This document shows positions 11,865 to 22,567 of a DNA stretch of 64,000 bases, piece by piece. Position numbers and translations under genes: made by a program. The stretch's first letter is position 1, and every line of letters starts with the position of its first letter. The stretch is taken from positions 620,001-684,000 of the forward strand of contig JADQAV010000009.1 of assembly GCA_019775845.1 (NCBI GenBank), given 5' to 3'. This DNA comes from Myrmaecium sp. VS I D KN 1. Lineage: Eukaryota > Ascomycota > Dothideomycetes > Valsariales > Valsariaceae. A model generated the notes under the pieces. It had not been told where the DNA came from. It did not search any database and worked only from the letters and a program-made list of their open reading frames with translations.

Positions 11865-13380
11865 TCAGCTGCCGAAATCGCGAACCAGACTGGACAGCAG
11901 CATGCAGAACCGGGCGTGCAGCTCGACGAAGAAGTTGTCGTCGCCAACGATTTCGGCCACGCTTTTGGCACGCATGACATCACGGCTAACGCGGGGGTAG
12001 CCGTCCGGATCGACCTTCTTAGCCGCGAGGAAGGAAGAAACGGGCGTGATGTTGCGTTTGACAGTGGGGTTTGCGGTCGAAGATAGTGCGGAAAGCGCGA
12101 CACCAGAAGGAGTCGAGATGGATGCTCTCTGCTGTGGCTGCGATGTTGGAGCCGGGGGCATATCGCCTCCATTCGTAAGAGGTGGTGTTACAGGAATGGC
12201 GGTCGCTGGCCGCGAAGGCTGGGCAGGAATGCTAGCCAGCGCGCTCTCCCGCTCGAGTACCTTGTCGGCCATGGCGATGATACGGTTGGCGATCGACTCG
12301 AAGACTTCCGTAATCTTGACCATGGCCATGCTCACGCGCCAGCTGTCCCGTCCACCAAGCGCGATCAACGCGTACGTGCGGAGACGCCCACGTGCACGCG
12401 GATCCGGGAGCCTGAAGATGTATGCAATGGTGTAGCCTGCAACCGGGTCGCCAAAATAGAGGGGCCCAGAAGGCGATCCTCTCGGTAAGTTCTCGCAGGA
12501 CAAAGTCCGGATACAGGAGCGGCGCAGAAGAGCATAAGCCGAGGGAGATGTCGGATGTCGCGTGCTAAGATACGTCAAAGTATGCGTGTGCGTGTTTTCA
12601 GAGGCGTAGAGCGGAGAGCTAGGGGAGGAGTCGGACAGGCTCTGGGGAGACCGTGACATGCTGGAGGCCTTTGAGTGCTCCGCATCCGAGGAGTCCGTGG
12701 TGCTGTCGTTATCGTCGTAACGTGTAGCAGCGCCCCTTGCCCGGATCGACTGTGATGTGCGCAGTACCGGACTGCCATTGCGTCCGCGGCCGTCCTTGGT
12801 CGGGCTGCCGGGTGCTCCGTCAGGCAAGCGTTTGCTGACTTTCTCGGGAACGAGGAACGTGCAGTTCTCGCAGAACTCTCCGTCCGTATCTAGGGCGGTG
12901 CTGAGGCGTCTGCCATGGCCGCCTTCGCTGGCGCAACTCGGGAAATACGGATTGTGCGAGCCGCTCGGCGTTCGCGGACTGGTAGGAGGGGTGACGAACG
13001 GCGAGGAGAGGGATGGCAAGCGTTCTGACAGCCTGGATGTGGGATCCAAATTGCCGTCATAGGAGGAGTAGGAGGATCGTGGAGGCTCGTCGGATGGAGG
13101 TGTCACACATGAGTGGCATGTGGAGCAGGGGCTCGAGGTGATTTGGGTGCAAAGGATGGAGGTCGGGCCGTGAACTTCGCAGAAATGTGCAAGAGAGATC
13201 TGAGAGAACGCAGATATGTTAGCAAGCTTGTTTCTTCGCTGCGGTTGCCTCCTGTCCCGCGGGTCTGGTAGGAGAGGCGGCCCATGTGCCTGTGTCCGTC
13301 AAACTAGACCAAAGCGCAACACAGGCGGGACGAGGCAAGGCCTCGGTCGCATGCCAGTAGTAGCTTACAATAAAATCCAT
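11865..13380 (-). CDS. LST7: Folliculin / Lst7 homologue (TORC1 amino acid signalling)
   Basis: A 12-nt first coding exon (13380-13369, MDFI) is followed by a 169-nt GTAAGC intron, then one long exon from 13199. The join gives MDFIISLAHFCEVHGPTSIL, matching the folliculin start pattern (LxHFCExHGP). The total is about 448 residues. Further family marks are paired cysteines (CTQ...CSTCHSC and FCENC), RRSCIRTLSCENLP and GPLYFGDPVAGYTIAYIFRL, all parts of the folliculin N-terminal longin-type domain. A Ser/Pro-rich linker separates them. Known Lst7 pairs with Lst4 (FNIP-like) at the vacuole as a GTPase-activating complex for Gtr2 upstream of TORC1. As in yeast Lst7, no C-terminal DENN region follows; the frame ends soon after a helical segment reading FFVELHARFCMLLSSLV. 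The tiny first exon would be missed by simple gene callers. Confidence 0.85.
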
Positions 13381-14184
13381 ATTTCCTCCGCTGTCTTATC
13401 GCGTTCACACCACCATCGTTATTCTCTCGCGGTCGGCTCGATTGCTGGGTAGGAAAAAGGGTGGGTCGAGGGGGCTCAGCTGACGAATATCAATGAAAAG
13501 GAGCCCCTGCTGCGCGGTGTTTGGGGGGTGATGTATCCGGATTGCTGGATGCGCGGGAACGGTTACAACCCGGTCAAAGGATCACTCCGACTGGCGGGAG
13601 GGATAGATTTACGAGCCGGCTGGTCTCAGCCCCCAAGGCGACGACGACCCGACGGGCACAAAGGCGGAAGCAGGTTGTGGGTGTGGAAGGGTTGCTGGCT
13701 GTGGATGCCTCGAGGACCTGATTGGCTGACTGGACACGGAGATCAACTGCCAGAGCTCCTGGTTGCCGTGGAGGGCCGGGGAGGTTTAACAGCGAGCAGA
13801 CATTGGGAGACGACGATGGCCAGGGGATCGAGGTGATTTGCGGGGGTATGTACGGTCAGTGTGGATGCAGAGTGAGAGAGGTTTGGTTGGGGATCGAGGC
13901 TGGTAGGAGTTGCAGACGGCGGGAATATGTATCTTCAGCAGTAGAGTTTGGCGGAACTTAAGGGATCGGATTCCTGGGGGGGACCTCCAGCAACCAGCAG
14001 ACCGGCCGACCAGCAACTCTCCTGGCCAACAGCAAGAGCCTCGTCTCTGCCCTTCCGTCGCCAGCCCCGTCACCGCCTCGCGTTCCCGCCGATTGATTAT
14101 TTTAGGCGGGCCTTTGACCGTCCGTCGAACCGGCCGGGCGTGCGCTTGCACCTTGGGGCCCAGGGCAGAGGCCCAAGCCAGAGC

Positions 14185-14219
14185 CGGGGGGGGCAAGAGG
14201 GGGGGGCCACTTGGGGGGG
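14185..14219 (+). repeat. Poly-G clusters (G-quadruplex-capable)
   Basis: Three runs of seven or more G within 35 bases, separated by short spacers, in a GC-rich non-coding stretch. Confidence 0.7.
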
Positions 14220-17200
14220 TCCGAGGTCTGACGTTCTTGGCCCGCCCACCGAGCCCCCGAAGCTCACCCACGCCCGTGGCCCATCCGCCGCCGCCGCCGC
14301 CGTCCATCGCCCATCTTGTAGCCGGGCATGCCGTTGCGAAGAAGAAAAAAAGCGCTCTCCACTCACTCACCACCGTCCCTCTGGTCTCTCTCCCCACCCC
14401 ACCATCACCATCCAAAGTTGTCTCCTGTCCGGGCTCGAACGAAGCTGGCAATCCTCCTCCGTAGAATAGGTACTGTACAACATGCGATCACTTCCAGAGC
14501 GCTTGTGGGTCGTGTATATCCGGTCGTACAACAGCAATGGTGCCTTGGTCGTGAACTTCAAGCGTCCAATGCGCCGCGTGGCATGTTCATCCCTCAGATG
14601 TGACACCGGCGGCTGCTTGTGCGCAAGCAACTGAATCGAACTCCCCTCGCCGTGCGTTTTGTGATCCGCCCAACCGCGCCCCGCGTGTCGATTTCAACCG
14701 CTTTGGGCAAACTCGAGAGTCGAGCAGATGCATCCCCCTTGTTGCTCGTCCGCTGACGTGCATAGCGTCTGCCAGCAGCTCCGCCTATGAGCCTGCAGAG
14801 ACACGTCCTCCCCAGCAGCCGCAGCGCAGATTGAAATCTCGACGCGATCTCGACGGCCATTGGTCGAGCGTCGGCGGCTTCGGCTTGAACAAAGCAACGT
14901 TGAGCGTCGCTTTACGACTCTTACAAATGCATCCCCGCTGTTTCAACTACGGCGGCTTTGTCTCCCCGGCATGCCGCGAGGCTTCGTTTATTGTGTGTAG
15001 TCCCGGTCCTAATGCGTTTACAGAGAGTTCTGTGAACGTCTTCCGATTTGCCAAACCATTTCGCCAGATAGCACGCTTGACGTAGGCCTGTTGATCAAGA
15101 CAGTCTTCTTCATCGACGATGCGAACTGCAGTTGCGAAAGCCAAGCTTCTCCGCATGTCAATCCCGCACGCGCGGCTGGTTCACCGAGCATCATCTTGCA
15201 GACAAAAGACAGGACCGGCGGGCGGTCCAGCACACACGCTCACTTTCCCCTCTGGGATGCGGCTTGATCTCTAACCCGTCTGCCGGGCAATTGCTGGGAA
15301 AGGCCCCGCCGGACGACGGCCGCCGTTGGCCGAGTGAGAAGGCCGGAGAGTGGATCAAGAGCAGCCCCGTGGGCCCCTTCTGCAGGGCTCAGCAGAGGAG
15401 ATGCGCGATGCGGGACGGGAGCCACCTCAACCAGCTCTAAACCGAAGCGTCACGTAATAGTTTTGCAGAGAACTGGGGAGCTGTCCCAAGCTTAAAGAAC
15501 TCCCCCTGAACGTCTGGTTTCGGACCGCCCGTGATCGTAAACTAACGTTCAGTCCGCTGTCGAGGACCGGTCGGCGAAGCGCTGAGGCCGTACTCCAAAG
15601 ACAACGTACCATTTCCCTATACTGGTAGGAGTACCGTAGAAGAGCGACAGTGCTCCGACGAAAACCTTCCACGCTTCTTTCTAGAACCACCTTACTCCAA
15701 CCTACTATACCTACTTACCCAAATCTGGTCGACGTTCGTGCGGAGGCTAACCCTTTCTAGCTCCTGGCCGCACCGCTTGTCACACGGCCGCTCTCTCCCC
15801 ACAACAGTCTGGACGCCTCCACGCCACGGCGGATCCTCGTAAGCAGACGACCGCCGGCGGACTTTTTACGTGATGTCCAACAGCAACAGCCTCTCCAGGG
15901 TCGCATCTCACCGTGAACTCAACTCCGTACGATGATGTTGTTCGCGCGCTGCTCTTCAGCAGCCACCTGTCTTGTCTACTGACGCGCCTCCTGCCGAACG
16001 TCATGCGGGTATGGCTGGACTTGTCAATGGACAAGTACGTTCGTCGTCTCCCAGCAGCCTCATCTCCCAGACGCACATGCAATACGAACACCGATTCCAC
16101 GTGAGGCCAGTCCATCTCCAGCCTCTCATCCCAGCAAATGACGTCGCTCGCATTGAAGAACAGTCCAACTGCACCGCCTCACATTCGTAACTGACTTCTC
16201 GGCATTGATGACCTGACTCGCTGCCTGTCCCGTGCGACATCTCCAAGAGCGGTGATGACCTGGCCTGGGTGCACCAAACGGCCTGCACCTGCCAGTCCTT
16301 ATTTCACCAGCCACAGCCGCGTGGACGTGGGAGCTCGGGGAGAGGAGAGGGGAACCGAGTACTGCCTACAAACCACAGCACCGAAATACAAACCGATGGG
16401 ACGGCATGACCCCTCTCATTTCCAGGAGGTGTCCAGGTCCAGGTGTGTAACAGGGTCCGCTGCCTATTTTGTATACGAATCCGCATTTCCTCTCCATGTG
16501 AAAAAACCCCCTTTCGTGCGTGCTTGTCACCCGAGAAGGCGGATATGATTCTGAAAGCTTGGGATCTCGTACATGCAAGGACAGCGCTGCTCTTGTTGAG
16601 AAGGGCCTGCCAGAGTCCGGCAGCCTGGCGCACCTCGATCGTGCGGGATGTCTCGCTCGACGACGATTGCCGACGGCGGTGCCTCGATGTTGACACTTTC
16701 CGCTAGGGCGGAAAGGAACATGGGCCCCGGGCCGGAGCCGGTATGATGCCTTGGTGCCTGACAAATCCTCACTCTCTATTTCCGCGGCCAGCCGGACGCT
16801 CAAAGTTGATGATTTGGGAGGAGTGGTCTTGAGACAGGACACAGAGTTTCATGCCAAGAGCCCTTTCACCGTCATATCTCATGTTTGCTGCGCTTAAGAA
16901 GCAGAGATTTGAGCGTGGAAGTGCCTTTCTTTGGCGCGGCGTGGCCTCCAATGGGATCACATCTGATCTCAGTTGTGTTGCTTCACTGCCTACTCCTAGG
17001 CTCCCATAAACTCTCCTGACTCTAGAGGAATCTTGCCTCGACAATAGCCATCAGGAGGATGGTGGTCGCGACGGGGAAGGAACCGAAGGTTCAGAAGCTT
17101 GCACAAGTCGCTAAAGTTGTCCCCTCGCCGATATTTCGGCGGAATCCTCCCTTCACATTCTCTATACCGAGTAATCGCACCAATCGCATTGCGCGGGTAT

Positions 17201-19623
17201 CACCTGCGTTCCTTTCACATGCAGTCTCACCTTTTACCCCGAACGCATCCCTACTCCTTCGTCTCAAGGCTGCTTCACTTTTTGTCAAAGATTTGTTTCC
17301 TCTTGTGTCCGCCGACATGAGACCGTCGGCGCAAAAGAAAAAAGCAAAGATGGAGGATTCAAATATCGCGTGGAAGAAAATTAAGAGTCGAACCGTTCAT
17401 GCAACCACACACCACCTGCAGCGAGGATCAACAGGTCTTCCAAATCCACGAGCCATCTTCTTCTGCGCTCACCTCACAATTGTGAAGCATCAAAACCACA
17501 CAGCTCGAAAGACCCGACACCGCTCTTGAGTTCCCCACAGACCATTGGCAAGGAAGACCCCTGCTCCTCTTCGACATAAAGAAAAAACACCGCGGCAACT
17601 TCATCTCCCCAGGATATGAACCTTGAAGAGCCCCTTCCCCTTCGTTTCTCCCCTGCATATCCCCACAACCGTCACCCACTCAATGTACCCCAATTGTAAT
17701 CTCGACGATGTTGCAGAAAAGAGGTCACGAGCGGGTGCGAGACTACCAAAGACCCTGAACCGAAAAAAACAAGAAAGAAGAAGAGGGGCACAATAAAGGC
17801 CTCACCCTTGAAGAAAAAAGAAAGAAAAATCAGAAAAATCAATGGTGTGCCAACCACCGCCCGACAGCCCTATTCCCCAATCGTTTCTGCTAGCTTCGCC
17901 CTTCCCTTCGGCATCTTCCTCCCCGCGCAGCCCGCGAAATCCATCGTCGCGACGCTGCTCTGCTCTTATCGATCCTGCAAGAGAGCGACTCTTCTTCCTC
18001 GCTTCTTTCTTTTTCCATTCCTTCACTCCCTCGGGCGGGTTACCGGGGGGCCAATCATCCCTCGCATGGATAACTTTGTTAATGGTAAAAGAGCTTCCAT
18101 CTTGGCCCGACGACGGCGTCTAGGCATCTAAACTATCAACAGTATAGTGAGCTGAAGCCATACTTAACATGTATTGATGCCTCACGACGGATAAATAGAA
18201 GTTTGGTTGCTTCTCGAATACCGCCTTCATTCTGCCAGGCCAATTCTTGTCCCGCACCCCCCTGTTTGCCACTGATACCATGACATCCATGCGAGGGATC
18301 TTCTCTTGCCCATCGCTGATGGCGTCCGTCTCGATGGCCCGGGGGTACTACAGTTTCGGGCCGTCCTGCTGTTTTCCCTTGCTGCTGGACAGTGCCTACT
18401 CCTAGTCCGGGCACCCACCAACCACGTCCCCGCCGCACATACACATAAGACCGCAGCTACTACGGCCACGCAAGTGGCATCTTCCGGTCGGACGACGACT
18501 AGAGGGTAGGGTCGTCAAGCAGCCGTCCACCTCGAAGCAGCACAGCCCGCGTGTCCACGCTATGAGACGCCACGCCCGCCAAAGCCCTCCAAAACAGGAC
18601 CTGACTTCTTCAGCTGACTGCGGGCGGCGGCGTGATGCCATCTCGGCCGCGCCGGCGAGCCGGCCGCCCCGAAGCTCGCGTCTTTTTGTTGGCGTGCCGC
18701 CGGAGAACGAGCCCGGTGTGTCGTGTCAGGGACACCTCACCGGCCGGCGAACGCGAGCGGGTTCGGACCTGCCGCAACTCGTAAACGATCCGGCCGTCGA
18801 TCGCCATAGGAGGATAACAGGAACGAGGAAGGGTGGGGGGAAACAACACGCCATGTGCCCGTTTGTGGTCCACGCACACAGCCCGCCTGAATATTGTACG
18901 TCGTCGCGAGCGCCATGACCTATGTGGCATCCATCCGTCGAACGATCCACCACGTGGGTGAGGTTCGGTGGGGAGTTGGAGTGGGGTTTTGGTAGGAGTC
19001 TGCTGCCGTTTTCTGAGCCCGCGTCTCTCTCTCTGTCTCTCACCCTCTCCGAACGCCAACTCAGAGCGGTCGAGTAGTTCCGGCGGTGAACGAAGCCCTC
19101 TTCTCCCTTCCTTTCTCTGCCCATGCCGTTCAGAAGAAGAACACGACGAACCGAACGCTCTGGGCTCCCGACGTTAGGCGAGTTCCAACAAGAAGCTAGG
19201 AAGACTTCCCCTCTTCCTCCGCCAGGGGAAGATGACGAAGCTTCCGTCCCGTCCAGGCCAGGCCAGGCCCTCGCCCACCCATCTCATCTGCCGACTGCTA
19301 CTGCACTGCACTTTTGCACAGCCTGGTTTTTCGTCATCGGCCAGCCAGCCCCCGTTCATTTCGCAGTCGTCTCCTCTTTCCCCCACCCACTCACCCCACC
19401 CTTACACCTACGGGCCCCCGTCCTTCCACCCGTCCATCCGTTCGTCCGTCCAAGGGTGGGTGGTTCTTCATGCACCCCGACCTGGCTGACCCCCACGCTA
19501 AAGTGCGGCAATGCATGCATATGCATGTGCAATCGTGCGGAGCCCCTTAACTTGACTTGACGTTTCTCGTTCACGTTCACGGTTCAGGGGCTCGTTGATT
19601 GGGGGACCTCCTTTGTGCCCCTT

Positions 19624-19758
19624 GTTTGTGTGTGTGTGTTTGTTTGTGTGTGTGTTTGTGTGTGTGTGTTTGTGTGTGTGTGTTTGTGTGTGTGTTTGTG
19701 TGTGTGTTTGTGTGTGTGTGCTTGTGTGTGTGTTTGTGTGTGTGTGCTTGTGTGTGTC
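19624..19758. repeat. GT-rich microsatellite, (GT)n with TTTG interruptions
   Basis: About 135 bases of GTGTGTGTTT-type units, repeated with small variations, on the plus strand (CA-rich on the minus). Such a tract can adopt Z-DNA. It lies in the gene-poor region. Confidence 0.9.
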
Positions 19759-20778
19759 TTGTTGATATCGGCCACGGCCTGGGTTTTGCGGCTGCGAAAC
19801 GTGTGAGGTGATTCCTTGAATTCTGCTGCTGCTGCTGCTGGAACGCACTCCGTGCCGGTTGCACATGGGCACTTCTTCTTTGCCTACCCCTGAGTTAAGT
19901 GAAGTTGTGAACCGCGGGCCTCATTCTTTTCCCCCCTCCCCCTCCCTTTCTCTCCCACCCCACGCGTACCTAGTACCCTCGCAGTCTCCGCCTGGGGACT
20001 TGGGTTTTCGACGCGTCGTGTCGTGCTGCGTTATAGAGTTGGCCTTTGCGGGTGGCTAGCTGGATGGCTTCGCTGCTCTTTCATTGTATTGATATGTGAT
20101 CGTGTTATTAAAACCCCCCTCTCCCGAGAGGTTCCTTTCTCTTGGTCAAGGATGAGAGTGTTATGATGACTGTCTGTCTGGTATGACCGACTGTATGGTG
20201 TCTGTATTAGATTGACCGGGGAGGAGAAGCGGGCTTCGCCCTCACTGGGGAGATATTGATTGGACTTACATTATTTTGCTTGCTGTGCTTGTTTGTCTCG
20301 TAGCTTCCTAGACGGATAGATAAATAGTCTTCCAACGCTGCATACCTACCTTAACCGGTAGTCGTCCTGTCTTCCTTCGACTCTACCTATCTTAAAGGAT
20401 CAGTATTTATCACTTTCACCGTGTGTTCACCCGCTTCTGTTCATTCATACTTAAGCAAGTACTCAGCGCACGTCTTCGCCGTGCTATAGAACCGATCTTC
20501 TTTCATGTCCCCCATCCAGGTTGTCTTCCGCGTCGACATGTCATCACTCTCTCCCAAAGGACTTGGTCCGGGTTCACGAGGCATAGACTAGATGGCGGCA
20601 TTCGTCATCTGCTGCTTCATATATCATCAATCATTTCTTGTGTCAATGTATCTATGTATATCCATGGTTTCCACTGTGTGTGTGCTTCGTCTGGATGAGC
20701 GATGGTAGCCCTTTTCGTTGTAGGAGGACGAGGATGACAGGGGAGAAGAAGAAGAGGACGAGGGGGACCAGGGAGAGG

Positions 20779-20870
20779 AGGAAGAGGAGGAGGAGGAGGA
20801 GGAGGAGGAGGAGGATGAGCTTGAGGTAAAGGAGGAGGATGAGCTTGAGGTAAAGGAGGAGGAAGGAAGA
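20779..20870. repeat. GGA-rich tract with a 24-bp tandem duplication
   Basis: A run of GGA/GAG triplets leads into two perfect copies of a 24-bp unit (20807-20830 and 20831-20854) containing GATGAGCTTGAGGTAAA. Confidence 0.85.
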
Positions 20871-21157
20871 CAAGAAAGAAGTCCTCGCCGCATTCCTCTC
20901 CTCTTTCCCTTTCTGGCGACGTTGGTTTCGTAGAGCCTTCGTCATGTCCAGGTCATGAGCAACCCCTCTCCTTCCTTCCTTCCTTCCTCGTCCCGTCGTC
21001 AACAAAGCACCCCTCGTTCCTGCTTCGATCCATTCACCGGTCTCTCTCCTGCGCCCACGCCTCGGCGTATGACCAGCTTGACCGGCTCTGTCACAAGAAA
21101 GGGATACATATATAGGGCTGAGTAGTAAAATTGGGTAGGTGGTGGGGTCCGAAATAC

Positions 21158-21239
21158 CAGACTGGAAGGCGTGGTTGAGAGAGTTGTTCGCATCCTCGTT
21201 ATACTGCTGCTGCTGGCTGTGGTGGCCGCTACCCGGCAT
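21158..21239 (-). CDS. Candidate small first exon, unrecognised
   Basis: An ATG at 21239 opens MPGSGHHSQQQQYNEDANN, then SLNHAFQSG, ending at a possible GTATTT donor. The amino acid mix and codon use look more gene-like than the surroundings. A plausible acceptor (TGACAG) follows about 70 bases further on, but the downstream frame stays open only briefly. No family is recognised; it may be a short gene or chance. Confidence 0.22.
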
Positions 21240-22567
21240 GGGAAGACAATAGAAGGGAGGGGCTATATTGACTTCCTGACCGATTGCCTTATGGGGCTTC
21301 GCTGTTATTGGATATTCTGTCGTCTACCTAGATAACCGTTGAGAAAAGAAAGAGCGTTGACTATAGATCGAGGCTTATTAACAGACTACTATCTTAAGAT
21401 CGTTAACGTGTTCCTGTAATATTTGAATGATAGTCTTTTCGAGAACCCACGAAGCCCCGTGAGGTGGCTGGCAGGTACGTAAGGCGTGAAGAGCGAGGGA
21501 TGGGATAAGGTCCTTTTTTTCGAAAGGCTGGGAATTAGGAATTAGGGATTGAGAATTGGGGAAGCCCTTTATATAACTAAGCTTCAGCAGCAGCTATCAG
21601 CAGAGAGAGAAGAAGAAGAAGAAGAAGAAGAAGAAGAAGAAGAAGAAGAAGAAGAAGAAGAAGAAGAAGAAGAAGAAGAAGAAGAAGAAGAAGAAGAACT
21701 ATAAGAGATTACTAAAGTCCAGAAAAAGAAGAAAGAAGAAAGAAGAGGGATGGCGAGACTGATCCTTAGATCCAGATGAAAAAGTAAAAGAATAGAATAT
21801 CCGATTATACACCGTGCAGTATTAGCTATACACACGCGTAGTGTACATACGATACTATACAAAAAGGGGGAATTATAATTACAACGAGGGAACGCGAAGA
21901 GGAAACAAGCGAGGAGGAAAGAAGAAGAAGAAGAAGAGAGGAAGAAAAAGGGAATATAGAAAGACCTCAACCACCATCCGATGTGATGATGACGATCATG
22001 AAGAGAAGATAATAACAACCGCCGTCATCCCATCCGCTCTCCTTCGACTGCGCACGCGCGTCATGGAGCTGAACATCACATATACCACCTCCCGCTAATC
22101 CCTCATCCGAACGCATGTCAACCGGTATGCGGACTATCGTATCTCGCGGTTCCATCAACCGTGCCCATTACCCCATCCGTGAATAGAGCCCCCACGTATC
22201 GTACAAAGTCCATCATCTCTCGTCCATACCTCCCATCATACATGTTTTTTCATTGTTGTTTTTGGACCCCCTCCTTCCTCTTTCTGCTCGGATCCACACA
22301 CTGACAGTCAGATGAGACTGACGTATCAGTCGTGCAGCAAGAAAAGGTTGGATATCAAACGCAAAAGACCCTTCTCTGTCATGGTGACGAGAAAGACACA
22401 ACACGGCCAAAGCGCCCCTCACCGCCGGAGACGGGGAGCGGCGGCTCACGGACCGCCAAAAGCAAGGGGCACGCCCCCTGCATGCAGGAACGGAGCACGG
22501 CCAGGGCTACCCCTGCAGCAGCGGGTAAACCGGGGCGTGCATGAACGCATGCAAGTCATGCGTGCGT
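21240..22567. other. Intergenic with a GAA tract
   Basis: Low-complexity sequence without a recognised gene. It includes the long GAA tract described separately and a few purine-rich stretches around 21,720-21,960. Confidence 0.45.
21609..21699. repeat. (GAA)n trinucleotide microsatellite, about 30 copies
   Basis: A pure run of AGA/GAA triplets, all purine on the plus strand. This type of tract can form intramolecular triplexes. Confidence 0.95.

Larger units (their letters stand above)
13381..21157. other. Long gene-poor region
   Basis: About 7.8 kb upstream of LST7 with no convincing protein gene. GC-rich parts (13,950-14,450; 18,500-19,500) produce long but compositionally biased open frames on several strands at once, the usual sign of shadows. 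There is no AT-rich RIP signature. It contains the G-rich tract near 14,185, the GT tract near 19,625 and the GGA tract near 20,780. It may hold long untranslated leaders, regulatory DNA or non-coding transcripts, none of which can be shown here. Confidence 0.4.

Noticed and set aside
13786-14469. Overlapping open frames on both strands around 14 kb
   Set aside because: Several frames are open at once because the DNA is GC-rich with few stops. The residues are Pro/Arg/Ser-rich without domains or splice support.
20652-21239. 195-codon minus-strand frame as one gene
   Set aside because: The lower half is a translation of the GGA/TCC repeat (Leu/Ser runs). Only the first 27 codons look protein-like and are listed as a weak candidate exon.
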